This document shows positions 29,765 through 37,289 of a stretch of DNA of 40,556 nt, in pieces. Location of the stretch: the NCBI GenBank assembly GCA_016790695.1, contig JAEUOS010000111.1, positions 1 to 40,556 on the forward strand, written 5' to 3'. The notes under the pieces are model-generated. The model saw only the letters and a list, made by a program, of their open reading frames with translations. It had not been told where the DNA came from and searched no databases. The first letter of the stretch is position 1, and every line of letters starts with the position of its first letter. Position numbers and translations under genes: made by a program. The DNA comes from Burkholderiales bacterium (GTDB taxonomy: Bacteria > Pseudomonadota > Gammaproteobacteria > Burkholderiales > JAEUOS01).

Positions 29765-31306
29765 ATGGATGTCCGCACCCAGATGCGCAGCGCCGCCGGC
29801 TACAACGCGCGCCGCCCGGCGATCGTCGCCGGCGACCGGCGCCTCACCTTCGCCGAGGCGTGGCAGCGCGGCGTGCGCATGGCCAACGCGCTCCTGGCGC
29901 TGGGCCTGAAGCCGCAGGACCGCGTCGGCGTGCTCGAGGACAACTGCCTGGAATCCGCCGACTTCTTCCTCGGCACGGCGATCGCCAACCTGGTGCGGGT
30001 GCCGCTGTACCCGCGCAACGCGCGCGGCGCGCATGTCCACATGCTCGGCCACACCGGCTGCCGCGCGGTGGTGGTGGCGCAGAAATACGCGGCCGAGCTC
30101 GACGGCATCCGCGCCGAGGTGCCGTCGCTCGAGCACGTGGTCGTGCGCGACGCGGGCTACGAGGCGTGGCTCGCCGGCCACGCGGACGCCGACCCGGAGG
30201 TGCCGGTCGACCCCGAGGACAACTACATCATCCGCCACACCGGCGGCACCACCGGGCGCAGCAAGGGCGTGGCCTACACCCACCGCGCGTGGCTCGCCGC
30301 CGGCCGCGACTGGTTCTATCTCTACCCGCCGGTGGCGCCGGGCGACGCCTGCCTGCACATCGGCCCGATCAGCCACGGCTCGGGCTACCTGTTCACGCCG
30401 ATCTGGCTCGGCGGCGGCGTCAACGTGATGGTCGATCGCTTCGAGCCGCAGCTGATCCTCGACCTGCTGCAGCGCGAACGCATCGCCTACCTGTTCCTGG
30501 TGCCGACGATGCTGAACGCGATCAATCGGATTCCGGGCATCGAAGGGCGCCGCTTCCCGCACCTGAAGTGCGTCCTGATCTCGGCGGCCCCGATCGCCGA
30601 CGACACGGCGCTGAAGGGGCGCGAGATCTTCGGCGACGTGCTCTACCAGGGCTACGGCCAGACCGAGGTGCTGCCGGTGGCGATGATGGGACCGAAGCAG
30701 TGGTTCGCCGACGACGTGCCGGGGTCCACCCCCTTGCGCGCCTGCGGCATGCCGCTGCCGTTCGCGCAATTGCAGATCTGGGACGAGCACAACCGGCCGC
30801 TGCCGCCGGGCGCGGTCGGCGAGATCGTCGCGCGCACCGACGGCCAGATGAAGGGGTTCTGGAACGATCCCGAGGGCACCGCCGAGCGCATGGTCGACGG
30901 CTGGGTCAAGACCGGCGACCTCGGCCGGCTCGACGCCAACGGCTACCTCTACATGCTCGACCGCGCCGGCGACATGATCATCTCCGGCGGCTTCAACATC
31001 TACCCGGCCGAGCTCGAGAACGTGCTCACCGCCCACCCCGAGGTGATCGAGGCGGCGGTGTTCGGCATCCCCGACCCGCGCTGGGGCGAGACGCCCTGCG
31101 CGGTGTGCTGCGTCAGGCCGGGGGCGCGCGTGACGGCCGAGGAGCTCGTCGCGCTGTGCGCGGCGCAGCTGGGCAACTACATGCGCCCGGGCCGCGTGGT
31201 GCTGCGCGAGGAGCCGCTGCCGAAGACCCCGGTGGGCAAGATCCGCCGCAAGGAACTGCGCGAGCCGTTCTGGGCCGGCCACGAGCGCCGCGTCGGCGGT
31301 ACCTGA
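29765..31306 (+). CDS. AMP-binding acyl-CoA synthetase/ligase
   Basis: A 513-residue ANL-superfamily enzyme that activates a carboxylic acid to its CoA thioester through an acyl-adenylate. Motifs: the phosphate loop TGGTTGRSKGV, HIGPISHGSGYLF, the adenine-site YGQTEVLP, the hinge region WVKTGDLGRLDANGYLYMLDRAGDMIISGGFNIYPAELE and the C-terminal catalytic lysine in PKTPVGKIRRKELRE. GGAG precedes the ATG. The length suits medium-chain or aromatic acid ligases. It is monocistronic or leads the MATE gene 184 bases later, although a promoter-like region lies between them. The specific acid is unknown. Confidence 0.92.
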   Translation: MDVRTQMRSAAGYNARRPAIVAGDRRLTFAEAWQRGVRMANALLALGLKPQDRVGVLEDNCLESADFFLGTAIANLVRVPLYPRNARGAHVHMLGHTGCRAVVVAQKYAAELDGIRAEVPSLEHVVVRDAGYEAWLAGHADADPEVPVDPEDNYIIRHTGGTTGRSKGVAYTHRAWLAAGRDWFYLYPPVAPGDACLHIGPISHGSGYLFTPIWLGGGVNVMVDRFEPQLILDLLQRERIAYLFLVPTMLNAINRIPGIEGRRFPHLKCVLISAAPIADDTALKGREIFGDVLYQGYGQTEVLPVAMMGPKQWFADDVPGSTPLRACGMPLPFAQLQIWDEHNRPLPPGAVGEIVARTDGQMKGFWNDPEGTAERMVDGWVKTGDLGRLDANGYLYMLDRAGDMIISGGFNIYPAELENVLTAHPEVIEAAVFGIPDPRWGETPCAVCCVRPGARVTAEELVALCAAQLGNYMRPGRVVLREEPLPKTPVGKIRRKELREPFWAGHERRVGGT

Positions 31307-31368
31307 CCCCGCGGCGGGACGGCGCCTGGCGCCTCCGGCGCTCGCCGCGCCGCCACCGCGACCGGCAC

Positions 31369-31398
31369 CCTGATATAATTGCATATACACGTATCAGG
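31369..31398. promoter_or_regulatory. Inverted repeat around a TATAAT -10 upstream of the MATE gene
   Basis: CCTGATA (31369-31375) and TATCAGG (31392-31398) form a perfect 7-bp dyad with a 16-bp AT-rich spacer. A consensus -10 TATAAT sits at 31374-31379, overlapping the left arm. This is the most AT-rich patch in the 183-bp gap after the ligase gene. The layout suits an operator that blocks a promoter for the MATE exporter, whose GTG is about 112 bases from the -10. Confidence 0.5.
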
Positions 31399-31490
31399 CA
31401 CGCGCACCAGGCCACGGCGCGCGCGTCGCGCGTGTTCCGCGGCCTCTGCGCAGGCCTCCCGCCCATGCCTTCCGTCCTTCCCTTCCGCCC

Positions 31491-32870
31491 GTGACGCCGC
31501 CGCCCGACCGCGCGCCGCCGAACCCGCTGCTTGCCGGCCCGGTGCTGCCGACGCTGCTGCGCCTGGCGCTGCCCAACGTGCTGGCGATGACCATGGCGGT
31601 CGCGGTCGGCATCGCCGAGACCTACTACATCGGGCTGCTCGGCACGACGCCGCTGGCAGCGATGGCGGTGGTGTTCCCGTTCGCCATGCTGACCCAGATG
31701 ATGTCCTCCGGGGCGATGGGCGGCGGCGTGTCCTCGGCGGTGAGCCGCGCACTCGGGGCCGGCAACGCGGCGCGCGCGCGCGCCTCCGCCCTGCACGCGC
31801 TCGTCATCGGCACGGTCGCCGGGCTCGCCTACTCGGCGCTCTTCGTCGCCGGCGGGCCTGCGCTGTATCGCCTGCTCGGCGCCTCCGGCGAGGTGCTCGA
31901 ACGCGCGATCGGCTACGGCAACGTGCTGTTCTCGGGCGCGGTGCTGGTGTGGCTGTCGAACACCCTGGCGTCGGTGCTGCGCGGCACCGGCAACATGAAG
32001 GTGCCGTCGACCACCATCCTCGCCACCGCCGTGCTGCAGATCGTCCTCGGCGGCTGCCTCGGCCTCGGCCTCGGACCGTTCCCGCGGCTGGGACTGACCG
32101 GCGTCGCACTCGGCCAGCTCATCGCCACCTCGGCCGGCGTCGCCTACCTCGCCTGGTACCTCGCGACCGGCCGCGGCCGGCTCACGCTGACCCTGACCGG
32201 CATCCCGCTCTCGCGCGAGCTGTTCGTCGACATCCTCAAGGTCGGCGCGCTGGCCTGCCTGTCGCCGGTGCAGTCGGTGCTTGCGACGGTGGTCTTCACC
32301 GGCCTGATCGCGCGCCTCGGCGTGCTGCCGCTGGCCGGCTACGGCATCGGACAGCGCCTCGAGTTCCTGCTCATTCCGATCGCCTTCGGTGTCGGCGTCG
32401 CCGCGGTGCCGATGGTGGGCATGGCGATCGGCGCCGGCGACGTGCGCCGCGCGCGCCGCGTGGCCTGGACCGCCGGCGGCGTCTCCGCGGTCAACCTGGG
32501 GCTGCTGGGCAGCGCGGTCGCCGTCTTCCCCGATCTCTGGGCCGGGCTTTTCAGCGCCGACCCCGCCGTGCTCGAGGTGGCGCGCCAGTACCTGCGCTGG
32601 GCCGGCCCGGCGTTCGCGTTCTTCGGGCTGGGCCTCACCCTGTACTTCGCCTCGCAGGGATCGGGCAAGGTGCTCGGCCCGGTGCTCGCGGCCACGCTGC
32701 GGCTGGTGCTGGTGGCCGCGGTCGGCGCGTGGCTCAACGCGCGCGGCGCCCCGGCCTGGCAGTACTTCGCGCTCGTCGGCGCGGTGATGGTGCTCTACGG
32801 CGTGTCGACCGCCGCGGCGATCCGGCTCACGCCGTGGGGGCCGCAGACGGCCGCCGCGGCCCGCGGCTGA
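31491..32870 (+). CDS. MATE family efflux transporter
   Basis: A 459-residue inner-membrane protein with about 12 predicted helices in two homologous halves. Landmarks are LLRLALPNVLAMTMAVAVGIAETYYIGLLGTTPLAAMAVVFPF (helices 1-2), GGGVSSAVSRALGAGN, VLRGTGNMKVPSTTILATAVLQIVLGGCLG, and in the second half GYGIGQRLEFLLIPIAFGVGVAAVPMVG and LYFASQGSGKVLGPVLAATLR. It should export a drug or metabolite by Na+ or H+ antiport. The start is GTG at 31491, only 33 codons before helix 1, with no strong ribosome site. It converges with the UroD-superfamily gene, stops six bases apart. Confidence 0.9.
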   Translation: MTPPPDRAPPNPLLAGPVLPTLLRLALPNVLAMTMAVAVGIAETYYIGLLGTTPLAAMAVVFPFAMLTQMMSSGAMGGGVSSAVSRALGAGNAARARASALHALVIGTVAGLAYSALFVAGGPALYRLLGASGEVLERAIGYGNVLFSGAVLVWLSNTLASVLRGTGNMKVPSTTILATAVLQIVLGGCLGLGLGPFPRLGLTGVALGQLIATSAGVAYLAWYLATGRGRLTLTLTGIPLSRELFVDILKVGALACLSPVQSVLATVVFTGLIARLGVLPLAGYGIGQRLEFLLIPIAFGVGVAAVPMVGMAIGAGDVRRARRVAWTAGGVSAVNLGLLGSAVAVFPDLWAGLFSADPAVLEVARQYLRWAGPAFAFFGLGLTLYFASQGSGKVLGPVLAATLRLVLVAAVGAWLNARGAPAWQYFALVGAVMVLYGVSTAAAIRLTPWGPQTAAAARG

Positions 32871-32876
32871 GCCGGC

Positions 32877-33863
32877 CTACGCGAGCACGGCGCGGCGCAT
32901 CGCCTCGAGGTTGGCGGCCGGCGTGCGCGCGACCTGCACCGAGCAGCCCGGGCCGACGACGAGGTTGCGCCCGTCCATCTGGGTGATCGCCTCGCGCACC
33001 CGATCGTAGACCGCCTCCGGGGTGCCGGAAGCGAGCGTGCGCGCATCGACCCCGCCGCCGACCGCGCGCCCGGCCAGGCGCGCCCCCGCCGCGAAGCCCG
33101 GGTTGTTCGGCGTGTGCGCATCCCAGTGGAACACCTGCACCGGGTAGTCCGCCATCGCCTCGAGCTGGATCGCGTCCTCGCACAGGTGCAGCATGTTGCA
33201 CCACAGCCCGCGCGCGGCATCGAGCACCCGCAGGTCGTACGGACGCACCAGGCGCTGGTACTGGGCCGGCGTGAGCTTGACGTTGTTCGCCCACTTGGTC
33301 GAGAAATAGATGCCGTCGACGCCCGCGGCGGCCAGCCGGGCCACGAAGCGGTGCAGCGTGTCGGCGATCGCCTCGAGCGCGGCGGCCAGCGCGTCGGGGT
33401 CGGCCTCGATGTGCGACTTGAGGAGCGCGGCATCGCGGTCGACGAGCTTCTCGGCCACGTCGAGCGGCGAGAACACCGTCATGATCAGCGGCACGTCATC
33501 GGCGATGCGCGCGCGGATCCGCGCCAGGGCGTCGAACTGCTCGGCCAGCGCCGGCGTGTCGAGCGGCAGCGGGGCGAGGCCGCGCCACGACTGCGGCCCG
33601 ACGATCGGGTGCCCGGTGCAGACGTGCCCGGCGGCCGGATCGCGCGAAGGCCGGTAGGTGAAGCCCCAGCCTTCGACATGGTAGCTGGCGCGCGCGTGCA
33701 CCTTCAGGTAGTCCCACTGGTAGCGCTCGAAGAACTCGACCATCACGTCCGCCAGCGCCGCGGCGCTGGTCTCGCGATCGAAGAAGTGTCCCCACGCGCT
33801 GACCGGCACGCGGTCCGGCACCCCGCCGCCGACCGCCGCCTCGAGACGCTGGCGCCGGTTCAT
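32877..33863 (-). CDS. UroD-superfamily protein with HxC...C zinc motif (corrinoid methyltransferase-like)
   Basis: A 328-residue protein of the uroporphyrinogen decarboxylase superfamily. It is probably not HemE: the MRQAGRYLPEY region is missing, while His226-x-Cys228 (MLHLCED) and Cys307 in VVGPGCSVQVARTPAANLEA match the zinc-binding pattern of MtaA/MtbA/CmuA-like methyltransferases. Other segments are DRVPVSAWGHFF, VDGIYFSTKWANN and GGGVDARTLASGTPEAV. It therefore may bind zinc and transfer a methyl group from a corrinoid or thioether to a thiol; this is inference. It starts four bases after the M19-like gene stop and is the last gene of a Bug/M19/UroD unit. No corrinoid protein gene is nearby. 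Confidence 0.85.
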   Translation of the reverse strand: MNRRQRLEAAVGGGVPDRVPVSAWGHFFDRETSAAALADVMVEFFERYQWDYLKVHARASYHVEGWGFTYRPSRDPAAGHVCTGHPIVGPQSWRGLAPLPLDTPALAEQFDALARIRARIADDVPLIMTVFSPLDVAEKLVDRDAALLKSHIEADPDALAAALEAIADTLHRFVARLAAAGVDGIYFSTKWANNVKLTPAQYQRLVRPYDLRVLDAARGLWCNMLHLCEDAIQLEAMADYPVQVFHWDAHTPNNPGFAAGARLAGRAVGGGVDARTLASGTPEAVYDRVREAITQMDGRNLVVGPGCSVQVARTPAANLEAMRRAVLA

Positions 33864-33867
33864 CGCC

Positions 33868-34848
33868 TCACGCGCCCCAGATCGCGCGCAGGTAGGCGAG
33901 CCAGTTCTCGCCCAGCACCTTGCGCATGCGGCGCTCCGACCAGCCGGCCGCCTGCATGGCGTCGGCCAGGCGGGCGCGCTCGGCGAGCGCGCCGAGCGGC
34001 TTGACCACCTTGTCGTGGCCGAACGGGGTCAGCTCGCGCGCGTAGCCCTTGTCGTGATTGCACCACTCCATGAACGTGCTGGGGCGCGCGTGCCCCTGCG
34101 ACGCGTCGGAGCCGATGCCGACGTGGTCCTCGCCCGCGAGGTCGATCACGTAGTCGAGCGCCTCGACGTAGTCGGCGATGGTGGACTCGTTGCCGCGCTT
34201 CATGAACGGGCCGAACTGCGACAGCCCGATCATGCCGCCGCGCCGGCCCAGTTCGCGGATCATCTCGTCCGGCTTGTTGCGCGGCACGTCGCGCATGCCC
34301 TGCGGCAGGACGTGCGAGAAGCACGGCGGCTTCTTCGCGTAGGCGATGGTGTCGGCGGTGGTGCGCGGCCCGACATGGGACAGGTCGCAGACGATGCCGA
34401 CGCGCGCCATCTCGTCGACCACCTCGCGGCCGAAGCCGGTCAGCCCGGAATCGGCCAGCTCGGTGTAGCCGGCGCCCGAGTAGTTCTGCGTGTTGTAGGT
34501 GAGCTGCATGATGCGCACGCCGAGCTCGTTGAAGATCTGCAGGAAGTCGATGCGATCCTCGATGCCGGCGGTGTTCTGCCACGACAGCACGACCGCGGTG
34601 CGGCCCTCGGCCTTGGCACGGCGGATGTCCGCGGTGGTGCGCGCCGGCAGGATCAGGTCGGCGTTCTCCTCGAACCAGCGCCGCCACTGCACGATGTTGT
34701 GCATGGAGTCGCGGAAGTTCTCCCAGATGCCGCAGGTGCACGACACCCCGGTGATCCCGCCCTTGCGCCACTCCTCGAAGATGTCGCGCGACCAGTTGCA
34801 GATGTTGAGGCCATCGAAGACGATGGCGTCGGCATAGATGGGATTCAT
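33868..34848 (-). CDS. Peptidase M19 (membrane dipeptidase) family protein with degenerate metal site
   Basis: A 326-residue amidohydrolase-fold protein. The M19 pattern is clear: bridging Glu97 in AGIEDRIDF, LGVRIMQLTYNTQN, His158 in VCDLSHVG, His179 in CFSHV, MRDVPRN and Asp248 in GIGSDAS. However, the first metal-binding motif, normally DGHND, reads DGLNI, so the histidine and aspartate of one zinc site are Leu14 and Ile16. At most one metal site looks intact, so it may not be an ordinary dipeptidase. No signal peptide is present. It follows the Bug gene by 11 bases and precedes the UroD-like gene by four, indicating one operon. The substrate is unknown. Confidence 0.87.
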   Translation of the reverse strand: MNPIYADAIVFDGLNICNWSRDIFEEWRKGGITGVSCTCGIWENFRDSMHNIVQWRRWFEENADLILPARTTADIRRAKAEGRTAVVLSWQNTAGIEDRIDFLQIFNELGVRIMQLTYNTQNYSGAGYTELADSGLTGFGREVVDEMARVGIVCDLSHVGPRTTADTIAYAKKPPCFSHVLPQGMRDVPRNKPDEMIRELGRRGGMIGLSQFGPFMKRGNESTIADYVEALDYVIDLAGEDHVGIGSDASQGHARPSTFMEWCNHDKGYARELTPFGHDKVVKPLGALAERARLADAMQAAGWSERRMRKVLGENWLAYLRAIWGA

Positions 34849-34859
34849 CGTCGCGGACC

Positions 34860-35828
34860 CTATTCGACCTTGATCTTCGCCGTCTCGATCACCTTCTTCC
34901 ACTTCGCGAGTTCCGCGCCGATGAAGCTGCGCAGGGCGGCGCGCGAGACCGTCATCTCCACGAAGCCCATGTCGGCCAGCTTCTGGCGCAGGTCCGGTTC
35001 CGCCAGCACCTTGCGGATCTCGCCGTCGAGGCGATCGGCCAGCGGTCCCGGCGTGCCCGCCGGCGCCACGATGGTGATCCAGCCCTCGGCCGCGTAGCCG
35101 CGCACGCCCTGCTCGGCGATGGTCGGCACGTCGGGAAGAAAGGCCGAGCGCCGCTCCGCGGTGACGCCCAGGGCGCGCACCTTGCCGGCGCGGATGTGCG
35201 GCAGCATCGCCGGAATCGTGTCCGACACCATCGCGACCTGGCCGCCGATCAGGTCGACCAGCGCCGGCGCGGATCCCTTGTAGGGAACATGCAGCAGGCG
35301 CACCCCCGCGAGGTCGGCGAACTGCTCGACGAACAGATGCTGCGTGGTGCCGTTGCCCGAGGAGCCGTAGGCGATCTTCTCCGGCTGTTCGCGCGCGGCG
35401 CGAACGATGTCCTGGAGCGCGCGGTACGGCGCGCCGGCCGCGACGACGAACACCTGCGCGACACTCGCCACCCCGGTGACGGGCTCGAAGTCGCGCACGG
35501 GGTTGTAGCGCGCGGCCGACGGCTGCAGGGTCGGCGAGATCGCCAGCGGGCCGCTCGCGCCCATCAGCAGCGTCAGGCCGTCGGGCGGCTGCTTGGCCGC
35601 GAACTCGGTGCCGACGGTGCCGCCGGCGCCCGGGCGATTGTCGATCACCACCGCCTGTCCGAGCCGCGGCGCCAGCCGCTCGGCAACCAGCCGCATGATC
35701 GTGTCGGCACCCTGGCCGGGCGGAAACGGCACGATCAGACGGATCGTGCCCCCCGCCGGTTGCGCGTGGGCGGCGGCGGCGAGCCACAGGCCCAGGGTCG
35801 AGGCAGCGATGCGCAGGATCAGGTTCAC
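34860..35828 (-). CDS. Bug/TctC family periplasmic solute-binding protein (leads M19/UroD-like unit)
   Basis: A 322-residue exported protein starting with GTG at 35828, set by a strong AAGGAGG eight bases upstream. The signal is LILRIAASTLGLWLAAAAHAQ. The mature part shows GTIRLIVPFPPGQGADTIMRLVAERL, NRPGAGGTVGTEFAAKQPPDGLTLLMGASG, LHVPYKGSAPALVDLIGGQVAM and VPTIAEQGVRGY, ending VIETAKIKVE. It is the first gene of a three-gene unit with the M19-like and UroD-like genes; an inverted repeat lies 26 bases upstream. Confidence 0.93.
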   Translation of the reverse strand: MNLILRIAASTLGLWLAAAAHAQPAGGTIRLIVPFPPGQGADTIMRLVAERLAPRLGQAVVIDNRPGAGGTVGTEFAAKQPPDGLTLLMGASGPLAISPTLQPSAARYNPVRDFEPVTGVASVAQVFVVAAGAPYRALQDIVRAAREQPEKIAYGSSGNGTTQHLFVEQFADLAGVRLLHVPYKGSAPALVDLIGGQVAMVSDTIPAMLPHIRAGKVRALGVTAERRSAFLPDVPTIAEQGVRGYAAEGWITIVAPAGTPGPLADRLDGEIRKVLAEPDLRQKLADMGFVEMTVSRAALRSFIGAELAKWKKVIETAKIKVE

Positions 35829-35853
35829 GACAACACCTCCTTGGGAACAAAGC

Positions 35854-35876
35854 CAGCATGCGGAACCGGCATGCTG
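35854..35876. promoter_or_regulatory. Inverted repeat upstream of the Bug/M19/UroD unit
   Basis: CAGCATGC (35854-35861), seven bases, GCATGCTG (35869-35876): a perfect 8-bp dyad in the 5' leader or promoter region of the unit, 20 bases upstream of its ribosome site. It could be an operator or an mRNA stem-loop near the ribosome site. The rest of the 176-bp gap to 36005 is GC-rich and shows nothing else. Confidence 0.45.
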
Positions 35877-36005
35877 CGCGTTTCGGGGAGCGCGGCGGCG
35901 CATGGCGGCGATCCCGCCCCGGGCTTGCGCCCGCACCGGGCGGCCCGCGCCCCGGCACGCCTGCGTCGCCGCCTTGCGGCGCGGCGCGTGCGGATTGTAA
36001 GGCGA

Positions 36006-36242
36006 CTACCCGCCCGGGCGCGCCCGGTCCCTGACCCGGTTCACCACCATGCGGCCATGCAGGTCGCTGATCCGGCTGCTCGCGGTCTTGACGAACAGGA
36101 ACGGGAACACCGCGTGGACCAGGGCGGCGAGCGCCGCCAATTGCAGGCGCCAGGCGAAGCCGAAGGCGACGCCCGCATGCTCGGCCCAGGTCTCGCCGAC
36201 CGTCGCCGGGTGGGCGGTGAATGCGTGCTTGATCGTGTTCAT
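36006..36242 (-). CDS. DUF6356 family small protein
   Basis: A 78-residue protein: an amphipathic start (MNTIKHAFTAHPATVGETWAEHAGVAFGF), one membrane segment (LQLAALAALVHAVFPFLFV) and a basic tail. The HPATVGETWxEH motif and the PFLF end of the helix match the DUF6356 family as I recall it. I chose the ATG at 36242; the longer reading from 36296 would run through the promoter region of the divergent Lrp gene. It probably sits in the inner membrane. No function is established. Confidence 0.75.
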   Translation of the reverse strand: MNTIKHAFTAHPATVGETWAEHAGVAFGFAWRLQLAALAALVHAVFPFLFVKTASSRISDLHGRMVVNRVRDRARPGG

Positions 36243-36293
36243 GGCCGCCACTGTAGCGAACCCGGCATGGAAATTGTTTGCGTAGTTTGGGCG

Positions 36294-36299
36294 CATAAT
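36294..36299 (+). promoter_or_regulatory. Candidate -10 element CATAAT for the Lrp gene
   Basis: CATAAT lies 37 bases before the ATG at 36337, in an unusually AT-rich stretch (36270-36336). AAATTG at 36271-36276 has a 17-bp spacer but poor -35 match. There is no Shine-Dalgarno-like sequence in the T-rich leader. Confidence 0.4.
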
Positions 36300-36336
36300 C
36301 GTCCAACCTGCAATTTTTTTCTACATTCTTTCATTC

Positions 36337-36795
36337 ATGGACAAGATTGATCGCGCCATTATAAAAATCCTGCAATCCGATGCCTCGACGCCGCTGGAGA
36401 AGATCGCCCGCGCCGTGCACCTGACACCCACGCCGACCTGGCGCCGCATCCAGAAGCTCGAGGCCGCCGGCGTCATCGAGCGCCGGGTGGCGCTGTGCAA
36501 TCCGGAGAAGCTCGGCGTCGGCGTCACGGTCTTCGTCGCCGTCAAGACCGCCCAGCACAACGCGCAGTGGCTCGACCGCTTCGCGCGCGGCGTGCGCGAG
36601 ATTCCCGAGGTGCTCGAGTTCTACCGCATGAGCGGCGAGATCGACTACCTGCTGAAGGTGGTGGCGCCCGACATCCGCGGCTACGACGCGGTCTACAAGA
36701 AGCTGATCAAGGTCGCCGAGCTGTCCGACGTCAGTTCGAGCTTCGCGATGGAACGGATCAAGGTCAGCACCGCGCTGCCGGTCGACTACGCCTAG
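36337..36795 (+). CDS. Lrp/AsnC family transcriptional regulator
   Basis: A 152-residue regulator. The N-terminal helix-turn-helix is MDKIDRAIIKILQSDASTPLEKIARAVHLTPTPTWRRIQKLEAAGVIER, followed by the RAM ligand-binding domain: VGVTVFVAVKTAQHNAQW, VREIPEVLEFYRMSGEIDYLLKVVAPDIRGYDAVYKK and a final VSSSFAMERIKVSTALPV. Such proteins bind amino acids as octamers and control amino-acid or peptide metabolism. It is divergent from the DUF6356 gene and may regulate itself or the neighbouring units; the target cannot be read here. Confidence 0.93.
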   Translation: MDKIDRAIIKILQSDASTPLEKIARAVHLTPTPTWRRIQKLEAAGVIERRVALCNPEKLGVGVTVFVAVKTAQHNAQWLDRFARGVREIPEVLEFYRMSGEIDYLLKVVAPDIRGYDAVYKKLIKVAELSDVSSSFAMERIKVSTALPVDYA

Positions 36796-36822
36796 CCCGC
36801 GCCGGTCGCGGCCCGCGCTCGA

Positions 36823-36828
36823 TATACT
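36823..36828 (+). promoter_or_regulatory. Candidate -10 element TATACT before the GFA gene
   Basis: GATATACTGG lies in the 64-bp gap after the Lrp gene, 32 bases upstream of the GTG at 36860. No matching -35 is visible, so read-through from the Lrp gene is also possible. Confidence 0.4.
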
Positions 36829-36859
36829 GGCGCGCCCCGCATCGAGGAAAGCCCTCCCC

Positions 36860-37282
36860 GTGACCCAGCACTCCACCGGCGGCTGCCTGTGCGGCGCGAT
36901 CCGCTACACGGTCGACGCGCCGATGACCGGCGTCATCGCCTGCCACTGCAGCAACTGCCGCAAGGCCTCGGGCGCCGGCGCGAGCCACAACATCCCCCTG
37001 CCCGCGTCCGCCCTGACCTTCACCCGCGGCACGCCGAAGCGCTTCGTCGACACCGCCGCCAGCGGCAACCGCCTGTTCCGCTTCTTCTGCGCCGAGTGCG
37101 GCTCGTCGATCTACAGCCAGCGCGAGTCGATGCCGCAGATGGTGGTGCTCAAGGCCGGCACGCTCGACGACGCCGCGGGACTTGCGCTGGTGATGAACAT
37201 CTGGACCGACTCGGCGCTGCCGTGGATGCCCCTCGACCCCGCGGTCGAGCGCCATCCGCGGAACCGCCCGGTCCGGGCCTGA
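36860..37282 (+). CDS. GFA family protein (glutathione-dependent formaldehyde-activating enzyme-like)
   Basis: A 140-residue Mss4-like zinc protein starting with GTG at 36860. The zinc cysteines are in GGCLCGAIRY, ACHCSNCRKASG and FFCAECGSSIYS. Many members of this family have no proven formaldehyde-related activity, so the name marks the fold rather than the reaction. It ends seven bases before the SDR start, and the two genes are likely co-transcribed. Alternative starts further in would remove the first cysteine motif. Confidence 0.87.
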   Translation: MTQHSTGGCLCGAIRYTVDAPMTGVIACHCSNCRKASGAGASHNIPLPASALTFTRGTPKRFVDTAASGNRLFRFFCAECGSSIYSQRESMPQMVVLKAGTLDDAAGLALVMNIWTDSALPWMPLDPAVERHPRNRPVRA

Positions 37283-37289
37283 GCCCGCG

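Noticed and set aside
32877..33863. hemE (haem biosynthetic uroporphyrinogen decarboxylase)
   Set aside because: The N-terminal MRQAGRYLPEY region is missing and an HxC...C zinc pattern is present, which points to the methyltransferase-like branch.
36860..37282. Formaldehyde detoxification operon with the downstream SDR
   Set aside because: The SDR is not a glutathione-dependent alcohol dehydrogenase (that enzyme is a zinc MDR), no S-formylglutathione hydrolase is present, and GFA-family membership alone does not show formaldehyde activity.
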